From NCBI GenBank assembly GCA_944388215.1, contig CALXHT010000004.1, positions 1 to 64,000 on the forward strand: a stretch of 64,000 nucleotides of DNA, in the 5' to 3' direction. Position 1 is the first letter of the stretch. Each line of letters opens with the position of its first letter. This DNA comes from an uncultured Gemmiger sp. (GTDB taxonomy: Bacteria > Bacillota > Clostridia > Oscillospirales > Ruminococcaceae). Of this stretch, positions 6,964 through 15,520 are shown in pieces. The notes under the pieces are model-generated. The model worked only from the letters and a program-made list of their open reading frames with translations, did not search any database and had not been told where the DNA came from. Both the position numbers and the translations under genes were made by a program.

Positions 6964-8979
6964 TTGAAGCAAGGCAAACAGACACCCAAGAGTTCTGACT
7001 TGCCCATTTATTTGTTCCGTCAGGGCAATAATCAGGAAGCATACCGGTATTTCGGTGCGCATCTTTGCGAGCAGGACGGCCAGGCCGGCGCAGTGTTCCG
7101 TGTCTGGGCGCCCCATGCCAACGCAGTCGCGGTCGTGGGCGATTTCAACAACTGGGCGCCGGGGGACCATCCGATGCAGAAGGTGGCCGACGGCATCTGG
7201 GAGCTGTTCATTCCGGGCATCAAGGAATACGATGTCTATAAATACTGCATCACCACCGCTGCGGATGAGCTGATTTACAAGGCGGACCCCTATGCCTTCC
7301 ATACCGAGACCCGGCCTTCCAACGGCAGCAAGGTCTACGATATCGAAGGGTATCCCTGGGGGGATGACGCCTGGAACAAGGCAGAGGAAAAGCGGGATGT
7401 CATCAACAGCCCGATGTCCATTTACGAGCTGCAGGCCGGCAGCTGGAAGATGAAGGATCCCGAGAACGGGGTACCCTACAACTATTCCGAACTGGCCGAC
7501 CAGCTGGTACCCTACATAAAGGAGATGGGCTACACCCACGTGGAGTTGCTGCCCATCACTGAGTATCCCTTTGACGGCAGCTGGGGCTATCAGGTCACGG
7601 GCTATTTTGCACCCACCAGCCGATACGGCACGCCCAAGGACTTCATGGCCTTTGTGGACAAGCTGCACCAGGCGGGCATCGGCGTGATTCTGGACTGGGT
7701 CCCGGCCCACTTCCCGAAGGACGCCTACGGCCTGTACATGTTTGACGGCGCCCCCTGCTATGAGGACCCCAACCCCCGCCGCGGCGAGCACAAGGAATGG
7801 GGCACGATGGTCTTCAACTACGGCATGAACGAGGTGGCCAGCTTCCTGATGTCCAGCGCCATGTTCTGGATCGAGAAGTACCATGTGGACGGCCTGCGGG
7901 TGGATGCCGTGGCCAGCATGCTGTACCTGGACTACAACCGCCGCGACGGCGAGTGGGAGCAGAATGTGAAGGGCGGCAAGGAGAACCTGGAAGCCATCGC
8001 CTTCCTGCAGAAACTGAACACCGCCGTGCTGACCCGCCACCCCCACAAGATGATGATTGCCGAGGAATCCACGGCCTGGCCGCTGGTGACCAAACCGGCG
8101 GCGGACGGTGGCCTGGGCTTCAACTTCAAGTGGAACATGGGCTGGATGAACGACATGCTCAGCTACATGAAGACCGACCCGCTGTTCCGTGCCGGCAACC
8201 ACGGCAAGGTGACCTTCAGCTTCTTCTACGCCTTCAGCGAGAATTTCGTGCTGCCCATCAGCCACGACGAGGTGGTGCACGGCAAGTGCAGCCTCATCAA
8301 CAAGATGCCCGGCGATTACGAGGAGAAGTTCGCCAACCTGCGCACCTTCTACGGCTACATGATGGCCCATCCCGGCAAGAAGCTGCTCTTCATGGGGCAG
8401 GAGTTCGGCCAGTTCATCGAGTGGGACGAGAAGAAGCAGCTGGACTGGATGCTGCTGGGCTACGACAAGCACCGCCAGCTCCAGAGCTATGTGAAGGACC
8501 TGAACCACTTCTACCGTGATACGCCGGCCATGTGGCAGGTGGATTACAGCTGGGAAGGGTTCCAGTGGATCGTGCCGGATGACAACCAGCAGAGCGTCAT
8601 CGCGTTCCTGCGCCGGGATGCCGAGGGCAAGATGATCATGATCGTCTGCAACTTCAACCCGGTGCTGCGGGAGAATTACGAGATGGGCGTGCCCAATCCC
8701 GGCAGCTACAAGGAGATCCTCAACTCGGATGATCCCAAGTACGGCGGTTCCGGCGTGACCAACGGCACGGTGCGCAGCAAGAAGGGCGAGATGCACGGCT
8801 TTGAGCAGCATGTATCGCTGACGCTGCCGCCGCTGTCCACCATGTACTTCCAGGTCCCGGCGGCCCGCAAGCCCCGCGCCCAGAAGGAGGAGGCTGCGCC
8901 GGCCAAAGCACCTGCCAAGGCCAAAAAGGCAACCACTGCCAAGCGCACCCGCACTACCAAAGCCAAACCGCAGGCCTAA
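6964..8979 (+). CDS. glgB: 1,4-alpha-glucan branching enzyme
   Basis: A 671-residue GH13 branching enzyme, which makes the alpha-1,6 branches of glycogen. The start is a TTG at 6964 behind AAGGGGAG. An N-terminal CBM48 module (about residues 35-125, VWAPHANAVAVVGDFNNW) is followed by the catalytic barrel. The nucleophile is Asp314 in GLRVDAVAS, the acid/base Glu367 in IAEESTAWP, and the third acid Asp435 in SHDEVVHGK. The last about 40 residues are an odd Lys/Ala/Pro/Thr-rich basic tail (KAPAKAKKATTAKRTRTTK) not part of the usual branching enzyme. First gene of glgB-glgC-glgD-glgA; glgC follows after 82 bp with its own strong ribosome site. Confidence 0.97.
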   Translation: MKQGKQTPKSSDLPIYLFRQGNNQEAYRYFGAHLCEQDGQAGAVFRVWAPHANAVAVVGDFNNWAPGDHPMQKVADGIWELFIPGIKEYDVYKYCITTAADELIYKADPYAFHTETRPSNGSKVYDIEGYPWGDDAWNKAEEKRDVINSPMSIYELQAGSWKMKDPENGVPYNYSELADQLVPYIKEMGYTHVELLPITEYPFDGSWGYQVTGYFAPTSRYGTPKDFMAFVDKLHQAGIGVILDWVPAHFPKDAYGLYMFDGAPCYEDPNPRRGEHKEWGTMVFNYGMNEVASFLMSSAMFWIEKYHVDGLRVDAVASMLYLDYNRRDGEWEQNVKGGKENLEAIAFLQKLNTAVLTRHPHKMMIAEESTAWPLVTKPAADGGLGFNFKWNMGWMNDMLSYMKTDPLFRAGNHGKVTFSFFYAFSENFVLPISHDEVVHGKCSLINKMPGDYEEKFANLRTFYGYMMAHPGKKLLFMGQEFGQFIEWDEKKQLDWMLLGYDKHRQLQSYVKDLNHFYRDTPAMWQVDYSWEGFQWIVPDDNQQSVIAFLRRDAEGKMIMIVCNFNPVLRENYEMGVPNPGSYKEILNSDDPKYGGSGVTNGTVRSKKGEMHGFEQHVSLTLPPLSTMYFQVPAARKPRAQKEEAAPAKAPAKAKKATTAKRTRTTKAKPQA

Positions 8980-9061
8980 GCGGCTCCTGCGTGATGGATA
9001 GATCGCATACCCAGAGTCTAGAAGAAATGGCGTAAGCCAGAAATTTAAGGGGAGAAATCTT

Positions 9062-10285
9062 ATGGCAAAAGAAATGATCGCAATGATCCTGGCCGGCGGC
9101 CAGGGATCGCGCCTGTATGCGCTGACCCAAAAGCTCGCCAAGCCTGCAGTTCCGTTCGGCGGAAAGTATCGTATCATCGACTTCCCGCTGTCCAACTGCG
9201 TCAACTCCGACATTGATACGGTGGGCATCCTGACCCAGTATCAGCCGCTGGTCCTGAACGAGTACATCGGCAACGGCCAGCCGTGGGACCTGGACCGCCT
9301 GCATGGCGGCGTCCATGTGCTGCCGCCCTACCAGCAGGCCTCCGGCTCCGACTGGTACAAGGGCACGGCCAACGCGATCTATCAGAATATTTCCTTCATC
9401 GACCGGTATGATCCCAAGTATGTGATCATCCTGTCCGGTGACCAGATCTGCAAACAGGATTACTCCGACTTCCTGCGCTTCCACAAGGAGAAGGACGCCG
9501 AGTTCTCGGTGGCCGTCATGGAAGTGCCCTGGAGCGAGGCTTCCCGCTTCGGCCTGATGGTTACCGACGAGAACGACAAGATCAACGAGTTCCAGGAGAA
9601 GCCGAAGAACCCGAAGTCCAACCTGGCTTCCATGGGCATCTACATCTTCAACTGGGACATCCTGAAGAAGTACCTCACCGAGGACGAAGCCGATCCCAAC
9701 TCCGAGAACGACTTCGGCAAGAACGTCATCCCCAACCTGCTGCGTGACGGCCGCCGTATGTACGCCTATCACTTCAGCGGCTACTGGAAGGACGTGGGCA
9801 CCATCTCCAGCCTGTGGCAGGCCAACATGGAGGTGCTGGACCCCAGCCATTCCGGCATCAACCTGTTTGATGAAAACTGGAAGATCTACTCCCGCAACTC
9901 GGGCAAACCCTGCCAGCGCATCGGCAACGACGCGACCATCGTGAACTCGATGATCTCGGAAGGCTGCCGCGTGGACGGCACGGTCAACAACTCCATCCTG
10001 TTCCCCGGCGTCGTCGTGGAAAAGGGCGCCACGGTGGAAGCTGCCGTGGTGATGGGCGGTACCGTGATCAAGGCGGGCGCCAGCGTCAAGCACTGCATCG
10101 TGGCGGAAAATGTCACGATCGAGGAGGGTGCCACGGTGGGCGCCATGCCCGAGGGCGGCCTGAACATCGCCGAACCCGGTGATGTCGCCACCGTCGGCTC
10201 CGATGTGGTCATCGGCAAGGGCGCGACGGTCGGCCCCAAAGCAATGGTCTCCAGCGATGTAAAGGATGGTGAGGAACAATGGTAA
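9062..10285 (+). CDS. glgC: glucose-1-phosphate adenylyltransferase, catalytic subunit
   Basis: A 407-residue ADP-glucose pyrophosphorylase that makes ADP-glucose, the donor for glycogen synthase. The nucleotide-binding loop [14 protein letters not shown] and the sugar-phosphate region [10 protein letters not shown] are intact, as is the acidic SGDQIC stretch that coordinates Mg2+. The C-terminal third (about 290-407) is a left-handed beta-helix with hexapeptide repeats ([11 protein letters not shown]). An AAGGGGAG site precedes the ATG. It overlaps the start of glgD by 7 nt, so the two subunits are translationally coupled. Firmicute enzymes of this type work as GlgC/GlgD heterotetramers. Confidence 0.97.
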   Translation: MAKEMIAMILAGGQGSRLYALTQKLAKPAVPFGGKYRIIDFPLSNCVNSDIDTVGILTQYQPLVLNEYIGNGQPWDLDRLHGGVHVLPPYQQASGSDWYKGTANAIYQNISFIDRYDPKYVIILSGDQICKQDYSDFLRFHKEKDAEFSVAVMEVPWSEASRFGLMVTDENDKINEFQEKPKNPKSNLASMGIYIFNWDILKKYLTEDEADPNSENDFGKNVIPNLLRDGRRMYAYHFSGYWKDVGTISSLWQANMEVLDPSHSGINLFDENWKIYSRNSGKPCQRIGNDATIVNSMISEGCRVDGTVNNSILFPGVVVEKGATVEAAVVMGGTVIKAGASVKHCIVAENVTIEEGATVGAMPEGGLNIAEPGDVATVGSDVVIGKGATVGPKAMVSSDVKDGEEQW

Positions 10286-11403
10286 ACAGCAACATCAACG
10301 CTCTCGGCGTCATTTTCGCCAACACCTATGATAATCTTGTTCCCGAACTGGTGGCGGAGCGCACGATGGCCTCCATTCCGTTCGGCGGCCGTTATCGTCT
10401 GATCGACTTCACGCTGTCCAGCATGGCCAACGCCGGCATCGACAACGTATCGATCATTGTCCGTAAGAACTACCACTCCCTGATGGACCACCTGGGCGCC
10501 GGCCGTGAATGGGACCTGACCCGCAAGCGCGGCGGTCTGAATATTGTGCCTCCCTTTGCCGAGCGCAGCGTCAAGATGTACTCCGGCCGTGTGGACGCCA
10601 TCGAGAGCATCCTCTCCTGGCTGGAAGCCCAGAAGGAGCGGTATGTGATCCTGTCGGATTCCTACATTGCCGTCAACTTTGACTTCGGCAAGCTGGTCGA
10701 AGAGCATGTGGCCAGCGGCGCCGATGTGACGATGGTCTACAACCGTGCCCCCATCCCCGAAGGTGCCCGCAGCGACAACTACACCATCCGGGTGGACGAT
10801 GACGGCCGCGTGGCCGAGATCCTGTCCAATGACTACCGTTTGGGTGAGCAGAACCTGTCGATGAACATGTATGTCATCGAGCGGGAGAGCCTGATCCACC
10901 TGATCCATGACGCGTCGGTCCGGGGCCTTGTCTACTTTGAGCGGGATATCCTGGCGCGAAACCTCAAGCTGCTCAACGTCCATGCCTTTGAGTTCAAGGG
11001 CTATGTGGCGCGCATCTCGGATATGAAGAGCTACTTCGACGAGAATATGCGGCTGCTGGAGCCCGGCAGCATGGAAGCGCTGTTCGGCGGCGCCCCCATC
11101 TACACCAAGATTCGTGACGATAACCCCACGCGGTACCTGGAAGGCAGCACGGTGAAGAACAGCCTGCTGGCCGACGGCTGCGTCATTGAAGGCACCGTGG
11201 AGAACTGCGTGCTGTTCCGTGGCTGCCAGGTCAAGAAGGGCGCCGTGGTCAGAAACTGCGTGCTGATGCAGGATACCGTGGTGGAGCCGGACAGCGTGGT
11301 GGAATATGTGGTCACCGACAAGAACGTGCACATCACCGAGGGCAAGAAGCTGACCGGCACCGATACCTTCCCGGTCTTCATTGCCAAGAACCACAGCGTA
11401 TAA
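10279..11403 (+). CDS. glgD: glucose-1-phosphate adenylyltransferase, regulatory subunit GlgD
   Basis: A 374-residue paralogue of GlgC. The catalytic GGxGxRL loop is missing: the matching N-terminal stretch reads [16 protein letters not shown], as expected for the non-catalytic GlgD subunit of Firmicutes. The sugar-binding core ([14 protein letters not shown]) and the C-terminal beta-helix repeats ([19 protein letters not shown]) remain. In Bacillus and related bacteria GlgD raises the activity of GlgC. It starts inside the last codons of glgC, which ensures balanced synthesis. Confidence 0.95.
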   Translation: MVNSNINALGVIFANTYDNLVPELVAERTMASIPFGGRYRLIDFTLSSMANAGIDNVSIIVRKNYHSLMDHLGAGREWDLTRKRGGLNIVPPFAERSVKMYSGRVDAIESILSWLEAQKERYVILSDSYIAVNFDFGKLVEEHVASGADVTMVYNRAPIPEGARSDNYTIRVDDDGRVAEILSNDYRLGEQNLSMNMYVIERESLIHLIHDASVRGLVYFERDILARNLKLLNVHAFEFKGYVARISDMKSYFDENMRLLEPGSMEALFGGAPIYTKIRDDNPTRYLEGSTVKNSLLADGCVIEGTVENCVLFRGCQVKKGAVVRNCVLMQDTVVEPDSVVEYVVTDKNVHITEGKKLTGTDTFPVFIAKNHSV

Positions 11404-11449
11404 GAGCTCATAGAGGCTGTTCTCCTTCTCCCCGGAAACATGCCTGGAT

Positions 11450-11496
11450 GAGGGGGACGGGGAGACCGTACAGTCTGCCCGTCCCTCTATTTTTTG
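11450..11496 (+). terminator. possible attenuator hairpin between glgD and glgA
   Basis: A GC-rich imperfect hairpin (11450-11466 with 11473-11487; a 2-nt bulge and one mismatch) is followed by TATTTTTTG, 30 bp before glgA. It resembles a rho-independent terminator placed inside the operon and could lower glgA relative to glgBCD. Confidence 0.55.
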
Positions 11497-11525
11497 AATC
11501 AAACCCCATCTGGGTGGAGGTGCTT

Positions 11526-12944
11526 ATGAAAATTTTATATGCGGCCAGTGAGGCTGCTCCGTTTGCCAAGTCCGGCGGTCTGGCGGATGTGGCGGGCGCG
11601 CTGCCCAAGGCACTGGTCAAGGACGGGATCGACTGTCGCGTGGTCATGCCCCTGTACGGCGATCTGAAATTCAAGGATACCCTGACCTATGTCACCAACT
11701 TCAGCGTACCGGTGGGCTGGCGCAGCCAGTACTGCGGCCTGTTCAAGGCGGAACGGGACGGTGTTGTCTTCTATTTCATCGACAACGAGTATTACTTCAA
11801 GCGCAGCGGCCTGTATGGCTTCTACGATGACGGCGAGCGGTTCGCCTTCTTCTCCCGCGCCATTCTGGAGATGCTGTTCTACACCGACTTTGAGCCGGAT
11901 ATCATCAACTGCAACGACTGGCAGACGGCCCTGACGCCCGTCTATCTGAACCTGTATTACCGTCATCTGGACAAGTTCAGCCGCATCAAGACGGTGTTCA
12001 CCATCCACAACATTGCCTATCAGGGCAAGTATGGTCTGGACATTCTGGAGGACACCTGCGGCATCGGCGCGCGGGATGCCCACGTGGTGGAGTATGATGG
12101 GTGCGCCAACTTCATGAAGGGCGCCATCGAGACGGCCGACAAGGTCACCACCGTCAGCCCGACCTATGCCCAGGAAATCCTGGATCCCTGGTTCAGCCAC
12201 GGACTGGACGGTCTGCTGCGCCAGAAGCAGTACAAGACCTGCGGCATCCTCAACGGCATCGACGTGGATGTCTTCAACCCCGCCACCGATCCCGATATTG
12301 CCAAGAACTACGACGTGAATACCGTTGCGGAGGGCAAGGCTGTCTGCAAGGCCGCCCTTCAGGACGAGATGAACCTGCACAAGGACGGCAGCCCCGTTAT
12401 GGCCATGATCACCCGACTGGTGGGCCATAAGGGCGTGGACCTGGTCCGCGCCATCGCCGAGGGCCTGCTGCAGCAGGGGATCGAGCTGGTGGTGCTGGGT
12501 TCCGGCGAGGCACAGTACGAGAACTTCTTCAATGAACTCTGCGCCCGCAATCCGGGCCGTGTGGGTGTGTACATCGGATTCAATGCCCAGCTGGCCCAGC
12601 GCATCTACGCCGGCGCCGACATGTTCCTGATGCCTTCCCGCTCGGAGCCCTGCGGCCTGGCGCAGATGGTTTCCTGCCGGTACGGCACCATTCCCATCGT
12701 CCGGGAGACCGGCGGCCTGAAGGATTCCATCCACGACTCCGGAGATGGCTTCGGCAATGGCTTCACCTTCGCCAACTACAATGCCCATGAACTGTATGAG
12801 GCATGCTGGCGCGCCAAGGAGGGCTACTGGCAGAAGGACGGCTGGCCGATCCTGGTCCGCCGTGCCATGGAATGCGACTTCAGCTGGGCCAATTCTGCCA
12901 AGAGCTACGAGGGCCTCTACAATGAGGTAGTCAACCTCTGGTAA
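11526..12944 (+). CDS. glgA: glycogen synthase (ADP-glucose)
   Basis: A 472-residue GT5 glycogen synthase that extends alpha-1,4-glucan chains from ADP-glucose. The ATG at 11526, preceded by GGAGG, gives the canonical N-terminus MKILYAASEAAPFAKSGGLADV, in which the KSGGL motif binds the nucleotide sugar. The C-terminal Rossmann domain carries ITRLVGHKGVDL and the SRSEPCGLAQM motif with the catalytic-site Glu. Length is typical (about 475). It completes the synthesis operon; no glycogen phosphorylase or debranching enzyme is in the window. Confidence 0.97.
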   Translation: MKILYAASEAAPFAKSGGLADVAGALPKALVKDGIDCRVVMPLYGDLKFKDTLTYVTNFSVPVGWRSQYCGLFKAERDGVVFYFIDNEYYFKRSGLYGFYDDGERFAFFSRAILEMLFYTDFEPDIINCNDWQTALTPVYLNLYYRHLDKFSRIKTVFTIHNIAYQGKYGLDILEDTCGIGARDAHVVEYDGCANFMKGAIETADKVTTVSPTYAQEILDPWFSHGLDGLLRQKQYKTCGILNGIDVDVFNPATDPDIAKNYDVNTVAEGKAVCKAALQDEMNLHKDGSPVMAMITRLVGHKGVDLVRAIAEGLLQQGIELVVLGSGEAQYENFFNELCARNPGRVGVYIGFNAQLAQRIYAGADMFLMPSRSEPCGLAQMVSCRYGTIPIVRETGGLKDSIHDSGDGFGNGFTFANYNAHELYEACWRAKEGYWQKDGWPILVRRAMECDFSWANSAKSYEGLYNEVVNLW

Positions 12945-12980
12945 GGAAACGCTGAACGGCGGATTTCACAAATGTTTCAA

Positions 12981-13009
12981 AAACCGGCGGGGAAACCCGC
13001 CGGTTTTTT
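12981..13009 (+). terminator. glg operon terminator
   Basis: Perfect 11-bp stem AAACCGGCGGG (12981-12991) / CCCGCCGGTTT (12996-13006), GAAA loop, six T. Confidence 0.92.
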
Positions 13010-13073
13010 CTTGCGCTTTTCACAAAATTGTTCTATTTTAGAATAAAAAGTATTTGTACGGATCAGAAACAGA

Positions 13074-13913
13074 ATGAGTGTGAAAAGGATGAACAACAGG
13101 CGGTGGAGGGGACTTGTCCCGGCGGGGATCATGCTGGCGGTCCTGTCGGGATGCGGCGCCACGGCGATGATCCCGTCAACATGGTCGGCCACGGCTGAGA
13201 CCGCTGCAAAGGGGGCCGGCAGTCAGATGGAGACGATGGACCCGGAAAAACTTCTGCAGGAGGATGTCTGGCCGGTGCTGTCGGTGCTGGAAGGCACGGC
13301 GGAGACAGCGGTATGGCTGCCCTTTGAGGCGAGACTGGAAGTGGAAAACATTGACCAGAACCCGGAACTGCCCAACGGCTGCGAGATCACCTCGGCGGCC
13401 ATCGTGCTGAATTACCTGGGATTTGAGGTGGACAAGGTCACGCTGGCGGAAGAATACCTGCCCCGGTGTGTGCCCTACTGGGAGGCCGATCCCCGGGTGG
13501 AGTTCATGGGCAACCCGGAGGACGAACTGGCCTTTTACTGCCTGCCCGGAGCGGTGGTCACGGCGGTGAATGACTATCTGGAGGATGTGGATGCCGGCTA
13601 CACGGCGGTGGACATCAGCGGCTCGGCGGTGGAAGAACTGTACCAGTGGGTGGCGGGCGGATACCCGGTGATGGTGTGAACCACCCGGGCCTTCAGCGAA
13701 CCGCTGTACAACGACACCTTCCTGCTGCCCGACGGTGACCGGCCCTACAGCAACTCCCACTGTCTGGTGCTGACGGGGTATGACGACGACACCTGCTATC
13801 TGGCGGACCCCATGCTGGAGGTGGAAACGGTGGAGCGGGAGCGCTTTGCCGAGAGTTACCTGGAACGCGGGCAGTACGCGGTGGTCATCGTGCCCACCGA
13901 ACTGGCAGAGTAA
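13074..13913 (+). pseudogene. C39-like (YvpB-type) lipoprotein peptidase, interrupted by an in-frame TGA
   Basis: The frame runs 280 codons from 13074 to the TAA at 13911-13913 but is broken by one TGA at 13677-13679 (codon 202). Upstream part: a basic start and lipobox LSGC (Cys27), then WLPFEARLEVENIDQNP and PNGCEITSAAIVLNYLG with the catalytic Cys near 103. Downstream part, in the same frame: TTRAFSEPLY, then NSHCLVLTGYDDD with the catalytic His near 229 and YLADPM with the third residue near 245. Family members usually read PVIVWTT where this one reads PVMV-stop-TT, so TGG to TGA (Trp to stop) explains it as a single base change. The truncated 201-residue product would lack His and Asp and be inactive. 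It is a recent nonsense mutation, a sequencing error, or readthrough; other genes here use TGA as a normal stop. Confidence 0.8.
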
Positions 13914-13917
13914 TAAA

Positions 13918-13955
13918 ACAACCGGGCGGAAGACGCAAGCCTTCCGCCCGGTTGT
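13918..13955. terminator. bidirectional terminator
   Basis: Perfect 15-bp stem (13918-13932 with 13941-13955) with an 8-nt loop between the C39-like gene and convergent udk. Confidence 0.88.
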
Positions 13956-13961
13956 TTGCAT

Positions 13962-14588
13962 TTATTCTTCGCTGGTCCGCAGGTGGTCAGCCACCCACTT
14001 GATGAGCAGCTCCAGCGCCACGGCATTGTGGCCGCCCTCCGGCACGATCAGGTCGGCCTTGCGTTTGCTGGGCTCCACAAATTGCTCGTGCATGGGTTTG
14101 ACGGTGGTCAGATACTGGGTCACCACGCTGTCCAGTGTGCGGCCGCGCTCCTTCACGTCCCGCACAATGCGCCGCAGGATCCGCACATCGGCGTCGGTAT
14201 CCACAAAGACCTTCATGTCCATCAGGTCGCAGAGTTCGGGGGAGTCAAAGATCAGGATACCCTCCACAATGATGACCGGCGCCGGCTTGACCAGCACGGT
14301 TGTATTGCTGCGGTTGTGGATGGTGTAGTCATAGACCGGCACCTGTACAGGATGCCCTGCCCGCAGTTCCCGCAGATGGGCCACCATCAGCGGGGTGTCG
14401 AAACTGTCGGGATGGTCGTAGTTCAGCTTGCAGCGCTCCTCGTAGGGCAGTTCGTCATGGCGCTTGTAATAGCTGTCATGGTTGAGGACGCTGACCTCGT
14501 TGGCGCCGAAGTGGTCGCGCAGCCGTTCGGTCAGAGTGGTTTTGCCGCTGCCGGTGCCGCCGGCAATGCCGATGATGATGGTGTTCAT
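13962..14588 (-). CDS. udk: uridine kinase
   Basis: A 208-residue uridine/cytidine kinase of the pyrimidine salvage pathway (uridine to UMP). The Walker A GIAGGTGSGKTTL is at the very N-terminus, followed by NHDSYYK with the catalytic Asp and a nucleoside-binding region YDHPDSFDT and PVYDYTIHNR; IIVEGILIF carries the Walker B-like acid. The length is the family norm. It lies 15 bp downstream of the deaminase gene on the minus strand, so both are likely one nucleotide-metabolism operon. Confidence 0.95.
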   Translation of the reverse strand: MNTIIIGIAGGTGSGKTTLTERLRDHFGANEVSVLNHDSYYKRHDELPYEERCKLNYDHPDSFDTPLMVAHLRELRAGHPVQVPVYDYTIHNRSNTTVLVKPAPVIIVEGILIFDSPELCDLMDMKVFVDTDADVRILRRIVRDVKERGRTLDSVVTQYLTTVKPMHEQFVEPSKRKADLIVPEGGHNAVALELLIKWVADHLRTSEE

Positions 14589-14603
14589 GGTGGTGTCCCT
14601 TTT

Positions 14604-15083
14604 TTACACTTCCAGATGGATTTCCCGGCCGGTGGGATGGTAAGCCCGGTATTTGACCCCGGTCATGTTGAACATGCGGCGGCTGGCGATGCTGGCATGG
14701 GTGTCGTGGTATTTGTCCGACAGGTAGATCAGTTCCTTGATGCCGCTCTGGATGATGGCCTTGGCACATTCGTTGCAGGGGAACAGCGTAACATACATCC
14801 GCGCGCCGGTCAGGTCGTTGTGCGGGCTGTTGAGGATCGCGTTCAGCTCGGAATGGCAGACGTACATGTATTTGGTATTCAGGTCGTCACCCTCCCGCTC
14901 CCAGGGCATGTCATCGTCGTTGCAGCCGATGGGCATGCCGTTGTAGCCCAGGGAGAGAATCTTGTTCTCGGGGCTGACGATGCAGGCCCCCACCTGGCTG
15001 TTGTTGTCCTTGGAGCGCATGGCGGAAAGCAGGGCAATGCCCATAAAGTATTCATCCCAGCTGATGTAGTCCGTTCGTTTCAT
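14604..15083 (-). CDS. dCMP/cytidylate deaminase family protein
   Basis: A 159-residue zinc deaminase. Zinc ligands are visible as CHSELNAI (His-x-Glu; Glu is the proton shuttle) and PCNECAKAI. The GCNDDD and [17 protein letters not shown] context and length match dCMP deaminase (ComEB-like), which supplies dUMP for thymidylate synthesis. The ATG at 15083 is preceded by AAAGGGA and the initial [14 protein letters not shown] is the conserved start of the family. A promoter inside the 3' end of spoIIID drives it and the downstream udk. Confidence 0.92.
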   Translation of the reverse strand: MKRTDYISWDEYFMGIALLSAMRSKDNNSQVGACIVSPENKILSLGYNGMPIGCNDDDMPWEREGDDLNTKYMYVCHSELNAILNSPHNDLTGARMYVTLFPCNECAKAIIQSGIKELIYLSDKYHDTHASIASRRMFNMTGVKYRAYHPTGREIHLEV

Positions 15084-15114
15084 GGCGTCCCTTTCCTTTA
15101 TATTTTTTACATTT

Positions 15115-15143
15115 ATTATACTGTGCGCCGTGCAGCGGTGCAA
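15115..15143 (-). promoter_or_regulatory. promoter of the deaminase-udk operon, inside spoIIID
   Basis: Minus-strand TTGCAC (plus 15138-15143) and TATAAT (plus 15115-15120) with a 17-bp spacer. Nearly all of it lies within the last 28 bp of the spoIIID coding region. Confidence 0.75.
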
Positions 15144-15391
15144 GATTCTTTGTGTAAATATTTCCGGCGGGTGGCCTCGCCGCCCCGCAGGTGGCGTTCC
15201 GCCTTGTTGCGCTGCACCACCGTCTGCACCTCGGCCCACAGACCGGGGTGGGTGTGGCGCAGCCGGCTCTGGTCCTTCCAGATGGTGCTTTTGCTCACCC
15301 CGAACACCGCTGCGGCCGCACGCACGGTGGCGCCGCTGCGCACAATGTATCGTCCCACGGCTACCGCCCGCTCCTCCGGGTCACCTTTCAT
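15116..15391 (-). CDS. spoIIID: sporulation transcriptional regulator SpoIIID
   Basis: A 91-residue DNA-binding protein. It matches the SpoIIID pattern closely: an N-terminal [22 protein letters not shown] segment, the helix-turn-helix [13 protein letters not shown], and the highly conserved C-terminal basic motif [18 protein letters not shown] that contacts DNA in the Bacillus protein. SpoIIID switches mother-cell gene expression between sigma-E and sigma-K stages. GAGGAGG precedes the ATG. The gene is slightly longer than usual at its C-terminus ([12 protein letters not shown]). A sigma-E-like promoter is seen upstream at 15424-15453. Confidence 0.93.
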   Translation of the reverse strand: MKGDPEERAVAVGRYIVRSGATVRAAAAVFGVSKSTIWKDQSRLRHTHPGLWAEVQTVVQRNKAERHLRGGEATRRKYLHKESCTAARRTV

Positions 15392-15423
15392 ACCCCTACC
15401 TCCTCACATGGAATTTCTGTCAA

Positions 15424-15453
15424 ATCCTATGTGAAAAAAGGTGCGGATATGTC
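15424..15453 (-). promoter_or_regulatory. sigma-E-like promoter of spoIIID
   Basis: On the minus strand GACATATC (plus 15446-15453) and CATAGGAT (plus 15424-15431) are 14 bp apart, resembling the Bacillus sigma-E consensus (-35 with ATAT, -10 CATACAnT, 14-15 bp spacer). spoIIID is a sigma-E gene in Bacillus, which supports this. Confidence 0.5.
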
Positions 15454-15485
15454 CCCACCGTTCCGGGAAGGGAAATTCCCCATGA

Positions 15486-15514
15486 AAAAAAGCCATCCGC
15501 TTGGGGCGGATGGC
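15486..15514 (-). terminator. terminator of the PLP-enzyme gene
   Basis: Perfect 9-bp stem GCCATCCGC (15492-15500) / GCGGATGGC (15506-15514); on the minus strand it is followed by seven T. Confidence 0.85.
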
Positions 15515-15520
15515 CTGTTC

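Noticed and set aside
10279-11403. glgD as a second catalytic glgC
   Set aside because: The GGxGxRL nucleotide loop is absent at the N-terminus, as in known regulatory GlgD subunits; it is not a duplicate active enzyme.
13677-13679. TGA as selenocysteine codon in the C39-like gene
   Set aside because: The conserved residue at this place in relatives is Trp, not Cys, and no SECIS-like hairpin directly after the TGA was evident. Nonsense mutation or sequencing error is simpler.
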